64,000 nucleotides of DNA from JACVRW01 sp963739095. GTDB lineage: Bacteria > Actinomycetota > Thermoleophilia > Solirubrobacterales > Thermoleophilaceae. The notes beneath the pieces are model-generated. The model was given only the letters and a program-made list of their open reading frames with translations, had not been told where the DNA came from and did not search any database. The translations under genes were made by a program, and so were the position numbers. Of the stretch, positions 50,299 through 59,377 are shown piece after piece. Positions within the stretch are counted from its first letter, which is position 1. Each line of letters starts with the position of its first letter. The stretch covers positions 1 through 64,000 of the forward strand of contig CAVTZF010000032.1 of NCBI GenBank assembly GCA_963739095.1, written 5' to 3'.

Positions 50299-50393
50299 GC
50301 GGCCGAGTTCTACTACTCGCCCGAGCGCCGCCGCTTGCCCGGGGCAGCGCGTAGGGCTACCGTGGCGGCTGCAGAACAGTCGAGGAGGCCTGG

Positions 50394-50819
50394 ATGTTCA
50401 ACACGATCGTCGTCGGCACGGATGGCTCCAGCACGGCCGACATCGCCGTCGCGCGCGGCGCGGAGCTTGCGCGGCTGACCGGCGCGAGCCTGCACATCGT
50501 CAGCGCCTACACGCCGACGGCCGCGCGCGTGGTCGGCGAACGGGCCTCGGGCGAGTATTCGGTCGGCCCCGACTACAAGGTCGACTCCGTGCTCGGCGAC
50601 GCGATCGCCAAGCTGCGCGCGGACGGGCTCGACATCAAGACGCACGGGCCGAAGGGAGACCCGGCCGACGCGATCGTCGACGTGGCCGTGCGTGAGGGCG
50701 CGGACCTGATCGTGCTGGGCAGCAAGGGCATGCAGGGGGCGCGCCGGATGCTCGGCAGCATCCCCAACAAGGTCTCGCACCACACTCCCTGCGACCTGCT
50801 GATCGTCCAGACGACCTGA
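50394..50819 (+). CDS. Universal stress protein (UspA family)
   Basis: 141-aa ATP-binding stress protein. The N-terminal IVVGTDGSSTADIAVARGAELA and the ATP motif GSKGMQGARRMLGSIPNKV followed by HHTPCDLLIVQ are the family signature (G-2X-G-9X-G-S/T). GAGGAGG ribosome-binding site before ATG 50394. Single gene, divergent from the enoyl-CoA hydratase block. Confidence 0.92.
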   Translation: MFNTIVVGTDGSSTADIAVARGAELARLTGASLHIVSAYTPTAARVVGERASGEYSVGPDYKVDSVLGDAIAKLRADGLDIKTHGPKGDPADAIVDVAVREGADLIVLGSKGMQGARRMLGSIPNKVSHHTPCDLLIVQTT

Positions 50820-50832
50820 CCCCTTCGCCGGC

Positions 50833-51111
50833 CTAGCCGGGCGGGGGCATCCAGGCCGCGCGCATGTCCACGCGCTCGCCCCGGAACGGCACGCCCTCCG
50901 CCTCGAGCAGCCGGCGCTGGCGCTCCCCCTGAGCAAGCGTCCCGTCCGCGCGCACCACGCGTTGCCAGGGCACGTCCGGGTCGTGGCAGGAGGCAAGCAC
51001 GCTGCCCGCGAAGCGGGGCGCCCCCGGCGACAGGTCACCGTAGGTGGTGACGAAGCCCTCGGGGACCGAGCGCAGCCGGCGCAGCACCTCCGCGGCCCTG
51101 CGCTCGTTCAA
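50833..51111 (-). CDS. Alkyltransferase-like protein (ATL/MGMT fold, no active cysteine)
   Basis: 92-aa DNA-repair accessory protein. It keeps the MGMT DNA-binding core (VTTYGDLSPGAPRFAGSVLA) but the PCHRVV active site reads VPWQRVV, i.e. tryptophan for the alkyl-accepting cysteine, as in Atl1-type proteins that mark O6-alkylguanine for nucleotide-excision repair. TTG start overlapping the upstream stop (TTGA). Confidence 0.88.
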   Translation of the reverse strand: MNERRAAEVLRRLRSVPEGFVTTYGDLSPGAPRFAGSVLASCHDPDVPWQRVVRADGTLAQGERQRRLLEAEGVPFRGERVDMRAAWMPPPG

Positions 51112-51746
51112 AGGGCCGCCACCGCGTCCTCGATGGGCTTGTCGCCCTCGAGCACGTCGAAGGTCACGCCGATGGTGTTGGGCGCCGCCAGCGCGGCCAC
51201 GACCGTCGCCGCGACGTCGTCGCGGGTGATCGAGCCGGTGCCGATGTCGTGTCCGGCGCGGACGTGCCCGGTGCCGGGATCGTTCGTCAGCGCGCCGGGG
51301 CGGACAATGGTGAAGGCGAGCCCGCTCCCGGCGAGCTGCGTGTCCGCCTCGGCCTTCGCGTCGTAGTAGGGGCGCATCGCGTCCGACGAGCTCTCGGGGT
51401 CCGAGGCGCCGATCGCGCTCACCATCACGTAGCGGTCGATGCCGAGCCGTCCGGCGGCGTCGATCAGCTTGACCGCCGCGCCGAGGTCGACCGTGCGCTT
51501 GCGCGCCGGGCCGCTGCCCGGGCCCGCTCCCGCGGCGAACACGATCGCGTCGGCTCCCTCGACGAAAGGCGCGAGGTCGTCCTCGGCCTCCATGTCGCAG
51601 ATCACCGGCTCCGCTCCCCTCGCCTCGAGATCGGCCGCGTGCTCTGGGTTGCGGATCAGCCCGCGGACCCGCTCGCTGCGCGCGCTCAGCTGCTCCTCGA
51701 GGCGCAGCGCGATCTGTCCATGCCCTCCTGCGATCACAACGTCCAT
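51108..51746 (-). CDS. NAD(P)-binding atypical SDR (NmrA/HSCARG-like)
   Basis: 212-aa protein with the dinucleotide motif VIAGGHGQIALRLEEQL and the family pattern IVFAAGAGPGSG, YVMVSAIGA, PYYDAKAEADTQLAGSGLAFTIVRPGAL. Lacks a clear catalytic Tyr-Lys pair in the usual place except YDAK. Probably an NAD(P) sensor or reductase. ATG 51746; longer frame rejected. Overlaps the ATL gene start. Confidence 0.87.
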   Translation of the reverse strand: MDVVIAGGHGQIALRLEEQLSARSERVRGLIRNPEHAADLEARGAEPVICDMEAEDDLAPFVEGADAIVFAAGAGPGSGPARKRTVDLGAAVKLIDAAGRLGIDRYVMVSAIGASDPESSSDAMRPYYDAKAEADTQLAGSGLAFTIVRPGALTNDPGTGHVRAGHDIGTGSITRDDVAATVVAALAAPNTIGVTFDVLEGDKPIEDAVAAL

Positions 51747-51807
51747 GGGGCCAGGGTACGGGGTGACACGCGTACGGATCGGCTGCCCGGGTACGGCCCT
51801 ATGCATC

Positions 51808-53974
51808 ATGTTGCGCGCCGCGACGCTCTCAGCCCTGCTCATCCTCGTCCTGGCGGCTCCGGCAGCCGCCCAGGAGGGACCCGCGCCCGGCGGCCCCGGG
51901 CAGAAGGCCGTCTGGACCGAGGCGGACAAGGACGGCTTCGCGACGGCGACGAGCCTGCGCAGCCGGACCTGGCTGACGCTCGACGACGGGCGCCTGACCG
52001 AGGTCTACTACCCCGACCTCGGCACCCCGGCGCTGCGCGACCTGCAGCTCGTGGTCTCGGACGGGCGCACCTTCAGTGAGCGCGAGCAGGACTCGACCCG
52101 CCAGCGGGTGCGGCTGCTCGACCCCAAGAGCCTGTCCTACCGGCAGGTCAACACCGACCGCGACGGGCTCTACCGGATCGTCAAGACCTACACGACCGAC
52201 CCGGCGCGCAGCAGCGTGCTGGTGCACGTGGAGTTCCGCGCGCTGACGAAGCGCCCGCTCGACCTGTACGTCCTGCACGACCCCGCGCTGTCGAACAACG
52301 GCGACGACGACTCGGGCGGCTCGCGCGCCGGCGGTCTCGTGGCCTGGGATGACTCGGCTGCGAGCGCGCTGCTCACCGACGCTCGCTTCGAGCGCAGCTC
52401 GAGCGGCTTCCTCGGAACGAGCGACGGGTGGACCGACCTCGCCGCCGATCACCGCATGGACCGCCATCACGACGTCGCCACCGGCGGCAACGTCGTCCAG
52501 ATGGCGCGCACGAACCTCGACGGCAAGAACCACCGCGAGATGACGCTCGCGCTCGGCTTCGGCGCCGACCGCGGCGAGGCCGTCGACACCGCCCGCGCGT
52601 CGCTCGGGCGCGGCTTCGACAGCGCCGCGCGTGCGTATGCCGGCGGCTGGCACGACTACGTCGGCGAGCTCAAGCCGCGGCCCGCCAGCGCGCGCGCCTA
52701 CGGCCCCGCCTACTGGGTCTCCGCCATGGTGCTCGCCGCCAGCGAGGACAAGCTGCACCGCGGAGCCTCGATCGCGTCGCCGAGCATGCCCTGGGCCTGG
52801 GGCCTGCTCACCATCGAGCAGCCCTCCGCCGCCTACCACCTCGTCTGGCCGCGCGACCTCTACCAGGTGGCGAGCGCGCAGATCGCGCTGGGCGACAGCG
52901 AGGCGGCCGAGCGCTCGCTCGACTTCGCCTTCGAGCGCATGCAGAAGCCCGACGGCTCATTCCCGCAGAACACGCGCGTCGACGGCGCCGAGAACTGGAC
53001 CAACCTGCAGCTGGACGAGGTGGCGCTCCCGATCGTGCTCGCCTGGCAGCTGCGCCGCTTCGACGCTCCGACCTACGGCGAGCACGTCAAGAAGGCCGCC
53101 GACTTCATCGCCGCGAACGGGCCCTACACGCCTCAGGAGCGCTGGGAGAACCAGAGCGGCTGGTCGCCCGGCACGATCGCCGCCGAGATCGCCGGGCTCG
53201 TCTGTGCGGCCGACATCGCGCGGCGCAACGGTGACCTCGCCTCGGCGCAGCGCTGGGAGACGGTGGCCGACGACTGGCAGTCGCAGGTCGACGCCTGGAC
53301 CGCCACCTCGAACGGCCCCTACAACCCGAAGCCGTATTACCTGCGCCTGACGAAGCCGCAGCAGGAGGAGCCGCCCGCAAACCCGGACCCGAACGTGGGC
53401 ACCACCTACTCGATCGGCGACGGCGGCCCGTCGGCGGCGGATCAGCGCGCGGTCGTCGACCCGAGCTTCCTCGAGCTGGTCCGGCTCGGCGTCAAGCCGC
53501 ACGACCATCAGACGGTCCTGAACACGCTGCAGGTGGTCGACGACCAGCTCGGCGTCGACACCCCGAACGGTCGCTTCTGGCACCGCTTCAACTTCGACGG
53601 CTACGGCGAGACCCGCCAGGGCGGGCCCTGGGACCTCTCGGATCCGGACAGCTTCCGCACGATCGGCCGCATCTGGCCGATCTTCGCCGGGCGAGCGCGG
53701 CGAGTACGAGCTGCTCGCTGGGAAGCGCGACGCAGCGGCGGGGCGGCTCGCCTCGATGGCCGGTGCTGCCAACGAGGGCTGGATGATCCCCGAGCAGGTC
53801 TGGGACGAGAACCCACCCTCAGGACAGGCGGGCTTCGCGCGCGGTGAGGGAACCTTCTCGGCAACTCCGCTCGCCTGGTCGCACGCCCAGTTCATCCGGC
53901 TGGCGTGGTCGCTCGACGCGGGCCGGCCGGTGGAGCAGCCCCGCGTCGTGGCCTGCCGCTACGCCGACTGCTGA
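51808..53974 (+). pseudogene. GH15 glucoamylase/glucodextranase, frameshifted
   Basis: Secreted glycoside hydrolase family 15 enzyme releasing glucose from alpha-glucans. A signal peptide (MLRAATLSALLILVLAAPAAAQ) and a glucodextranase-type N-domain (KDGFATATSLRSRTWLTLDDGRLTEVYYP) precede the (alpha/alpha)6 barrel with YHLVWPRDLYQVA and QLDEVALPIV (probable general acid E). At 53688-53700 one surplus G in GCCGGGCGAG moves the frame; homology continues (GEYELLAGKRDAAAGRL, EGWMIPEQVWDE with the probable general base) to a stop at 53974. Without correction the enzyme lacks its second catalytic glutamate. Overlaps the next gene by 16 bases. Confidence 0.88.
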
Positions 53975-55368
53975 AAGACCATCGGGTAGCAGGGTCCCGA
54001 CACGCCGAGCGCCTCGAGCAGGTAGAGCCAGACCTCACTGCGCGTCGGGAAGGCCGGGATCGCGTGGAAGAGGCGCTCGAGCGGCACCTCGCCGATGACG
54101 GCGATCGTCGCCGCCTGTAGGAACTCGGCGACCTCGGGGCCGGTGAAGGTCGCGCCGACGATCACGCGTCGATCCTCGTCGACTACCAGGCGAGTGGTCC
54201 CGCGCGCGTCGTCACGGCCGTAGAAGGACGCGCCCGCCGCCGACTGGGTCGGCACGTCGACGACGCGGACGTTGAGGCCGGCGCGCTCGGCGGCGGCGTG
54301 CGTGTAGCCGACGGCCGCGACCTGGGGATCGGTGAAGATCACGCGCGGCGAGTGCTCGCCGTCCGAGACCAGGCAGGTGCTGTCCTCGCCGAGGATCACG
54401 TCCGCGGCCACGCGCGCCTGGTACTTGCCCATGTGGGTGAGCAGCGCGCGGCCGTTGACGTCGCCGACCGCGTAGAGCCAGTCGCTGGCGCGCATCCTGT
54501 CGTCCACCTCGATCGGCTTGCCCTCCTCGAGCCCGACCGTCTCGAGCCCGATGCCGGTCGTGTTGAGCCTGCGTCCGGTCGCCACCAGCAGCTGCTCTCC
54601 GCGCAGCGGCCCCTCGCCGCCCTCGAGCTCGACCACGACCTCGCCGTTCTCCGCCCGGACCGCGGACGCCCGCACGCCGAGGTGCACCTCCACGCCCTTC
54701 TCCTGCAGCGCCTCGCGGACGTCCTCGCTCGCGAACGGCTCCTCACGCCCGATCAGCCGGTCGCCGCCCTCGACGAGGCTCACGTTGCTGCCGAAGCTCG
54801 TGTACGCCTGCGCCATCTCGACACCGACCACGCCGCCACCGAGGATCACGAGCCGCTCCGGCACCTCCTTGGCGGTCGTGGCCTCGCGGTTGGTCCAGGG
54901 CTTCACGTCATCGAGGCCCGGGATCGGCGGGATCAGCGGCGCCGAGCCGGTCGAAACGATCACGGCGCGCCGCGCGACGAGCACGTCGTCGCCGACGCGC
55001 ACGCGCCGCTCGCCGTCAAGGCGGCCGGCGCCGCGGACGATCGCGACGCCGCGATCGGCGAGCCACGGCTCCATGTGCGAGTCGTCGAGGCCGTGGATGA
55101 TCTCGTCGCGCCGGTCGAGCACCGAGCGCACGTCGAGGTCGCCGGTCACCGCCTCGCGCACGCCCGGGATGCGGCGCACCTCGGCCAGCAGCTCGCCGGG
55201 GCGCAGCAGCGCCTTCGACGGCATGCAGGCGTAGAACGAGCACTCGCCGCCGATCAGGTGCGGCTCGACGATCGCGACGTCGAGGCCCGCCTCTCCAAGC
55301 CGGCCGGCCGCCACCTCACCGGCGGGCCCGGCGCCGAGGATGATCACGTCGAATTCGCGCTCGCTCAT
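53959..55368 (-). CDS. Class-I pyridine nucleotide-disulfide oxidoreductase
   Basis: 469-aa FAD/NAD(P) flavoprotein of the dihydrolipoamide dehydrogenase/mercuric reductase family. FAD motif ILGAGPAGEVAAG, redox-active cysteines C43 and C48 (GGECSFYACMPSK), NAD motif ILGGGVVGVEMAQAY, and the dimer-interface end FHAIPAFPTRSEVW. The substrate is unclear. Start ATG 55368 lies 53 bases from the dyad at 55422, on the other side of which the acyl-CoA dehydrogenase starts. Confidence 0.9.
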   Translation of the reverse strand: MSEREFDVIILGAGPAGEVAAGRLGEAGLDVAIVEPHLIGGECSFYACMPSKALLRPGELLAEVRRIPGVREAVTGDLDVRSVLDRRDEIIHGLDDSHMEPWLADRGVAIVRGAGRLDGERRVRVGDDVLVARRAVIVSTGSAPLIPPIPGLDDVKPWTNREATTAKEVPERLVILGGGVVGVEMAQAYTSFGSNVSLVEGGDRLIGREEPFASEDVREALQEKGVEVHLGVRASAVRAENGEVVVELEGGEGPLRGEQLLVATGRRLNTTGIGLETVGLEEGKPIEVDDRMRASDWLYAVGDVNGRALLTHMGKYQARVAADVILGEDSTCLVSDGEHSPRVIFTDPQVAAVGYTHAAAERAGLNVRVVDVPTQSAAGASFYGRDDARGTTRLVVDEDRRVIVGATFTGPEVAEFLQAATIAVIGEVPLERLFHAIPAFPTRSEVWLYLLEALGVSGPCYPMVFQQSA

Positions 55369-55421
55369 GCGGGCACGGTACCGGCACGCCTCATTCCGGA
55401 TGGGCCAGCCTGCTGAGCGGA

Positions 55422-55446
55422 AAGTAGGAAGTGCCACTGTTTACTT
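55422..55446. promoter_or_regulatory. Second 11-3-11 dyad between reductase and acyl-CoA dehydrogenase
   Basis: AAGTAGGAAGT (55422-55432), GCC, ACTGTTTACTT (55436-55446). The left arm is identical to that at 48654 and the right arm matches 8 of 11. The outer bases GCGGAAA.. and ..TTTTCCGC add a further flanking inverted repeat (55417-55452). It sits 28 bases before the acyl-CoA dehydrogenase ATG. Confidence 0.7.
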
Positions 55447-55474
55447 TTCCGCAAACCGCCGCTAGCGTGCGGGC

Positions 55475-56662
55475 ATGGCCACTCGAGACGCGCTCCTCAA
55501 GCCCGACCACGGCGCCCGCCGCGGGCACTTCATCTTCACCGACGAGCACGACCAGCTCCGCGAGTCGATCCGCTCGTTCGCGAAGAAGGAGCTCGCGCCG
55601 CACGCCCAGGAGTGGGAGGAGACGACCTTCCCCGACTCCGTCTTCCGCCGCATGGGCGAGCTCGGCTTTCTCGGTCTCTCGTACCCCGAGGAGTACGGCG
55701 GCCAGGGCGGCGACTACTTCTGCAACATCGTCCTCGCGGAGGAGATGTCGCACGCGGGGTCGGGCGGTCTCGCGATGGGCGTGGCGGTCCACACCGACAT
55801 GGCGACGCCGCCCGTCTTCCTGTTCGGCAGCGAGGAGCAGAAGCAGGAGTGGCTCGTCCCGGCCATCCGCGGCGAGAAGATCGCCTGCCTCGGCATCACC
55901 GAGCCGGATGCCGGTAGCGACGTCGCCGGCATCAAGACGCGCGCCGTCCGCGACGGCGACGAGTGGGTCATCAACGGGTCGAAGACGTACATCACCAACG
56001 GGCACCGCGCCGACTTCATCGTGCTCGTCACGAAGACCGACCCGGACGCCGGCTACGACGGCTTCTCGCTCTTCCTCGTCCCGATGGACACGCCCGGGGT
56101 GATCCGCGAGAAGAAGCTCGAGAAGCTCGGCATGCACGCAAGCGACACGGCTCTGCTCGCGTTCCAGGACGTGCGCGTGCCGGAGGACGCGCTGCTCGGC
56201 CAGGAGGGCAAGGGCTTCTACCACATCATGTGGGAGCTCCAGGGCGAGCGCCTGATCGGCGCCGCCGGCTGCGTGGCGGGTGCCCAGCGCTGCTTCGACC
56301 GCACGCTCGAGTACGCGACCGAGCGCACGGCGTTCGGCCGCCCGATCGGCAAGTTCCAGGCAATCCGGCACAAGTTCGCCGACATGGCGACGAAGATCGA
56401 GGCCGGCCGCGCCATGACCTACACGACCGCCTGGCGCTTCGCGAACGGCGAGTACCCCGTGCGCGAGATCTCGATGGCCAAGCTCTACACCGCGCGCATG
56501 GCCTGCGAGGTGGTCGACGAGTGCCTGCAGATCCACGGCGGCGCGGGCTACATGAAGGAGTACGGCATCGAGCGCGCCTGGCGCGACATGCGCCTGAACC
56601 GGATCGGCGCCGGCACGGACGAGGTGATGCTCGACGTGATCGGGCGCTCGTACGGGCTGTAG
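55475..56662 (+). CDS. Acyl-CoA dehydrogenase 1
   Basis: 395-aa FAD-dependent enzyme oxidising acyl-CoA to 2-enoyl-CoA. Blocks: CLGITEPDAGSDVAGIKTRA, KTYITNG, GERTAFGRP-like TERTAFGRPIGKFQ, QIHGGAGYM and the catalytic-glutamate segment YGIERAWRDMR with the GAGTDEVM end. Its promoter carries the shared dyad, so it may be coregulated with the carboxyltransferase block. Confidence 0.93.
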   Translation: MATRDALLKPDHGARRGHFIFTDEHDQLRESIRSFAKKELAPHAQEWEETTFPDSVFRRMGELGFLGLSYPEEYGGQGGDYFCNIVLAEEMSHAGSGGLAMGVAVHTDMATPPVFLFGSEEQKQEWLVPAIRGEKIACLGITEPDAGSDVAGIKTRAVRDGDEWVINGSKTYITNGHRADFIVLVTKTDPDAGYDGFSLFLVPMDTPGVIREKKLEKLGMHASDTALLAFQDVRVPEDALLGQEGKGFYHIMWELQGERLIGAAGCVAGAQRCFDRTLEYATERTAFGRPIGKFQAIRHKFADMATKIEAGRAMTYTTAWRFANGEYPVREISMAKLYTARMACEVVDECLQIHGGAGYMKEYGIERAWRDMRLNRIGAGTDEVMLDVIGRSYGL

Positions 56663-56672
56663 CGCGCCGCCC

Positions 56673-56715
56673 GAAACGCAAAACGCACCCCAGCAATGGG
56701 GTGCGCTTGCGTTTC
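56673..56715. terminator. Strong bidirectional terminator hairpin
   Basis: GAAACGCAA (56673-56681) with TTGCGTTTC (56707-56715) and, inside, CGCACCCC (56684-56691) with GGGGTGCG (56698-56705), loop AGCAAT: 17 paired bases. It lies between the converging acyl-CoA dehydrogenase and the collagen-like gene. Confidence 0.75.
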
Positions 56716-56737
56716 AGGTTGCGTCCAGGCGGCGTGA

Positions 56738-57956
56738 CTACTTGCCGATGATGCTCAGGCTCCGGACGCTGCGGACCTTGTAGACCTTGCCATTGGCCTG
56801 GTACTTGGCGGTGATGAACACCCGGTACTCGCCCGCAGACTTGCCACGGAGATCGACCTTGACGGTGCGACCCTTGACGCTCAGACGCTTGCCACCCATC
56901 GTGGCCTTGGCGCTGAGGAACTTCATGCCGCTGATCTTGCGGATCTCGCAGATGTCGGATCGAGGCACCGCGAACCGTGACGGTGCTGTTGACGCCATCC
57001 TTGCCGTTGACGCCATCCTTGCCGTTGACACCGTTCTTGCCGTCGATGCCATTCTTGCCATCGACACCGTTCGTGCCGTTGGAGCCATTCTGGCCGGCAG
57101 CACCGGGCTGACCCTGCGGACCCTGCGGACCAACCGGACCCTGCGGACCATCGGCAGGCGGCGTGGTGCAGGAAGTGGAGCCAGTCGCCTTTGACTCGCT
57201 CGTAACGTCATCGAACAGGAAGCCCGAACCGTTGGTGGCCGGGGCAGCCGTGCCGCCGATACGCCACATGAGGCGGTCGCTCGGCTTGACAGTGTTGCCA
57301 CCGCCAACCTGCTCGGAGTCGTAGCGGTAGTAATTCTCCCACGACTCGCCGCAGACCTTCTGCACACCGTCAACGAAAACGCGGACGACATCGTTGTCCT
57401 GACCCGGAACGAAAGTCGTCTCGAAACGGATCTTGTGCCAGTCAGTACGGTCCAGCGTGGCGATCTCCTGAGCGTCGAACGAAACGTGACGCGACGAATC
57501 GAGGTAGCCCGTAGGCGTGTCGATGAAAGTCACCTTGATTCCAGCCGTAGTGTCCTCAAGGCGCACGTAGGACATCCGGTTGCCGTTGCCATCGGTCGGG
57601 CTAAGGCTCATCGCGAGCCCCGACTGAAGGTTCGGGCTATCGGACGTGACATTGAACTCGTTGACGAGAACCCTGTTGGCCTCGTTCTCGCCCGCCAGAT
57701 GGACCGGCGCGGAATACGGCATGTCGGCAAAGCTGCCCGCCATAACCGCGTTCGAGATCCGGAGCGCCTTACCCGCCTCCGTACCCTGTCCACGACCTTC
57801 TGATCGACGTCGTGCTCGTGGCCTTCCAGCCGTCCTGCCCGTTGACGCTTCCGAGTGTCAAAGCTATCGAAATCGTGACTGGATGGTGTCGGCCTGAGCG
57901 GTTCCTGCAAGTGCGAGGGACAGCGCGAGCGCCGTCCCCATGATGGTCTTACGCAT
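56738..57956 (-). pseudogene. Secreted collagen-like protein, broken in several frames
   Basis: The gene starts at ATG 57956 with AAGGAG (57965-57970) and a clear signal peptide (MRKTIMGTALALSLALAGTA then QADTIQ) that stops at TAG after about 30 codons. Coherent segments then follow in alternating frames: TLGSVNGQDGWKATSTTS, GTEAGKALRISNAVMAG, then one long run of about 250 codons with a lectin/glucanase-like sandwich (DWHKIRFETTFVPGQDNDVVRVFVDG) and collagen-type GxY repeats (GPQGPVGPQGPQGQPG, GVDGKNGIDGKNG). A last shift near 56970 leads to DICEIRKISGMKFL and a basic C-terminus ending SLSIIGK. At least three frame changes are needed. Confidence 0.8.
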
Positions 57957-58274
57957 TTGGCAATCTCCTTCATGGGTTGGAATTCGGGATTGGTTGATCC
58001 CTGGCGAACACCAGGCGGCACGACCCAACCGGCAATCGGTCAGTCGTCCCGTCCGGATTCGTCAGCGGGCGGTCAGCTGGGGCGCTTGCACCGCTCCACT
58101 GCGACGGGCCGAAGAAGCCGTGCCGGCAGGCACAGCGGGTCCAGTGGCGGCCTCTTTGTTGACGACATGCTAACAGCGTTCTTGACGAATCGCCAACAAC
58201 ATTTAGGCTGGCCTTATGAGCGCAAGTCGCCCTGCGGACCGCAGCACGCGTGAACGCGGCGATAGCGTGGGCGA
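57957..58274. other. 318-base divergent intergenic region
   Basis: No gene is seen. It separates the collagen-like gene (minus) from the amidase (plus). The AT content rises around 58150-58210, where a promoter for the amidase is proposed; TTGTTG and CAACAA (about 58157 and 58194) form a loose inverted repeat flanking it. Confidence 0.5.
58182..58209 (+). promoter_or_regulatory. Candidate sigma-70 promoter of the amidase gene
   Basis: TTGACG (58182-58187), 16-base spacer, TAGGCT (58204-58209). It would give a leader of about 60 bases before ATG 58275. Confidence 0.45.
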
Positions 58275-59351
58275 ATGCCGGTGAGGATCGAGATCGACCG
58301 CTCGCAGCGCCTCGACCAGGGCGCCGCGCGCGGACACAACCGCTGGCATCCCGACATCGCCCCGGTCGCCGAGATCGAGCCCGGTGACACTGTCACCTTC
58401 GAGATCCGTGACTCGCGCGACCGTGAGATCACGCGCGACTCGACGCACGCCGACCTGCTCGGCGTCCCCTCGCTCGCTCATCCGCTGACCGGGCCGGTCG
58501 AGTTGCGCGGCGCGGCGCCCGGAGACGTCCTCGAGCTCGAGGTCCTCGGCTACGAGACCGACGACTTCGCGTGGACGGCGATCTGGCCCGGCTCCGGGTT
58601 CCTCGGCGACCTCTTCACGGAGCCCTTCCTCGCCAAGTGGGAGCTCGAGGGCGGGCTGGCGCGCTCCGAGCAGCTGCCGGGCGTGGCCGTGCCCGCGTGC
58701 CCCCACGCCGGCACCATCGGCGTGGCGCCGTCGCGCGAGCTCTTCGAGCGCGCGCTCGCGCGCGAGAGCGCGTTGGTGGAACGGGGAGGCCGGGCGCCGC
58801 TCCCCGACCCGGATCACGCCTGGCCACCCGAGGCGGCAGACGGGCTGCGCACCTACCCGCCGCGCGAGAACGGCGGCAACATCGACATCCGCGACCTCGG
58901 CCCGGGGGCGCGCCTGTGGCTGCCGGTGCACGCCCCCGGCGCGCTGCTGTCGGTGGGCGATCTCCACTTCGCCCAGGGCGACGGCGAGGTCTGCATCGCG
59001 GCGATCGAGACCGGCGGCAGCGCGACCTTCCGGGTCTCGCTCGGCAGCCCCGGCGGTTGGCGCCCCCGGTTCCCGTGCTACCAGGCGCCGCCGCGGCCCG
59101 AGCGCTCGATGTTCGCCACGACCGGCATCCCGCTCGACGACGACGGCCGCCAGGGCGACCTCGACCTCAACCTCGCGACACGGCGCGCGCTGCTCGAGCT
59201 GCATGGCTGGCTCACCGCCACGCGCGAACTGGGTCACGAGGAGGCCTACGTGCTGATGAGCGTCGCGGCTGAGCTGCGGGTGTCCGAGGTCGTCGACGCG
59301 CCCAACGCGCTCGTCTCGGCCGCGCTGCCGCTGGACGTCTTCGAGGACTGA
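58275..59351 (+). CDS. Acetamidase/formamidase family protein
   Basis: 358-aa amidohydrolase of the FmdA/AmdA family, which splits formamide or short amides. Family blocks visible are EPGDTVTFEIRDS, ADLLGVPSLAHPLTGPVELRGAAPGDVLELEV, VPACPHAGTIGVAPS, ENGGNIDIRDLGPGARLWLPVHAPGALLSVGDLHFAQGDGE and the C-terminal EEAYVLMSVAAELRVSEVVD. Substrate is not resolved. Ends 26 bases before the HerA-like gene. Confidence 0.9.
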   Translation: MPVRIEIDRSQRLDQGAARGHNRWHPDIAPVAEIEPGDTVTFEIRDSRDREITRDSTHADLLGVPSLAHPLTGPVELRGAAPGDVLELEVLGYETDDFAWTAIWPGSGFLGDLFTEPFLAKWELEGGLARSEQLPGVAVPACPHAGTIGVAPSRELFERALARESALVERGGRAPLPDPDHAWPPEAADGLRTYPPRENGGNIDIRDLGPGARLWLPVHAPGALLSVGDLHFAQGDGEVCIAAIETGGSATFRVSLGSPGGWRPRFPCYQAPPRPERSMFATTGIPLDDDGRQGDLDLNLATRRALLELHGWLTATRELGHEEAYVLMSVAAELRVSEVVDAPNALVSAALPLDVFED

Positions 59352-59377
59352 GACCCGGCGGTACGATCCCGCGGCTC

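Noticed and set aside
50298..50320. Third copy of the 11-3-11 dyad before the enoyl-CoA hydratase
   Set aside because: Only the core AGTTCTACT is shared; arms do not match.
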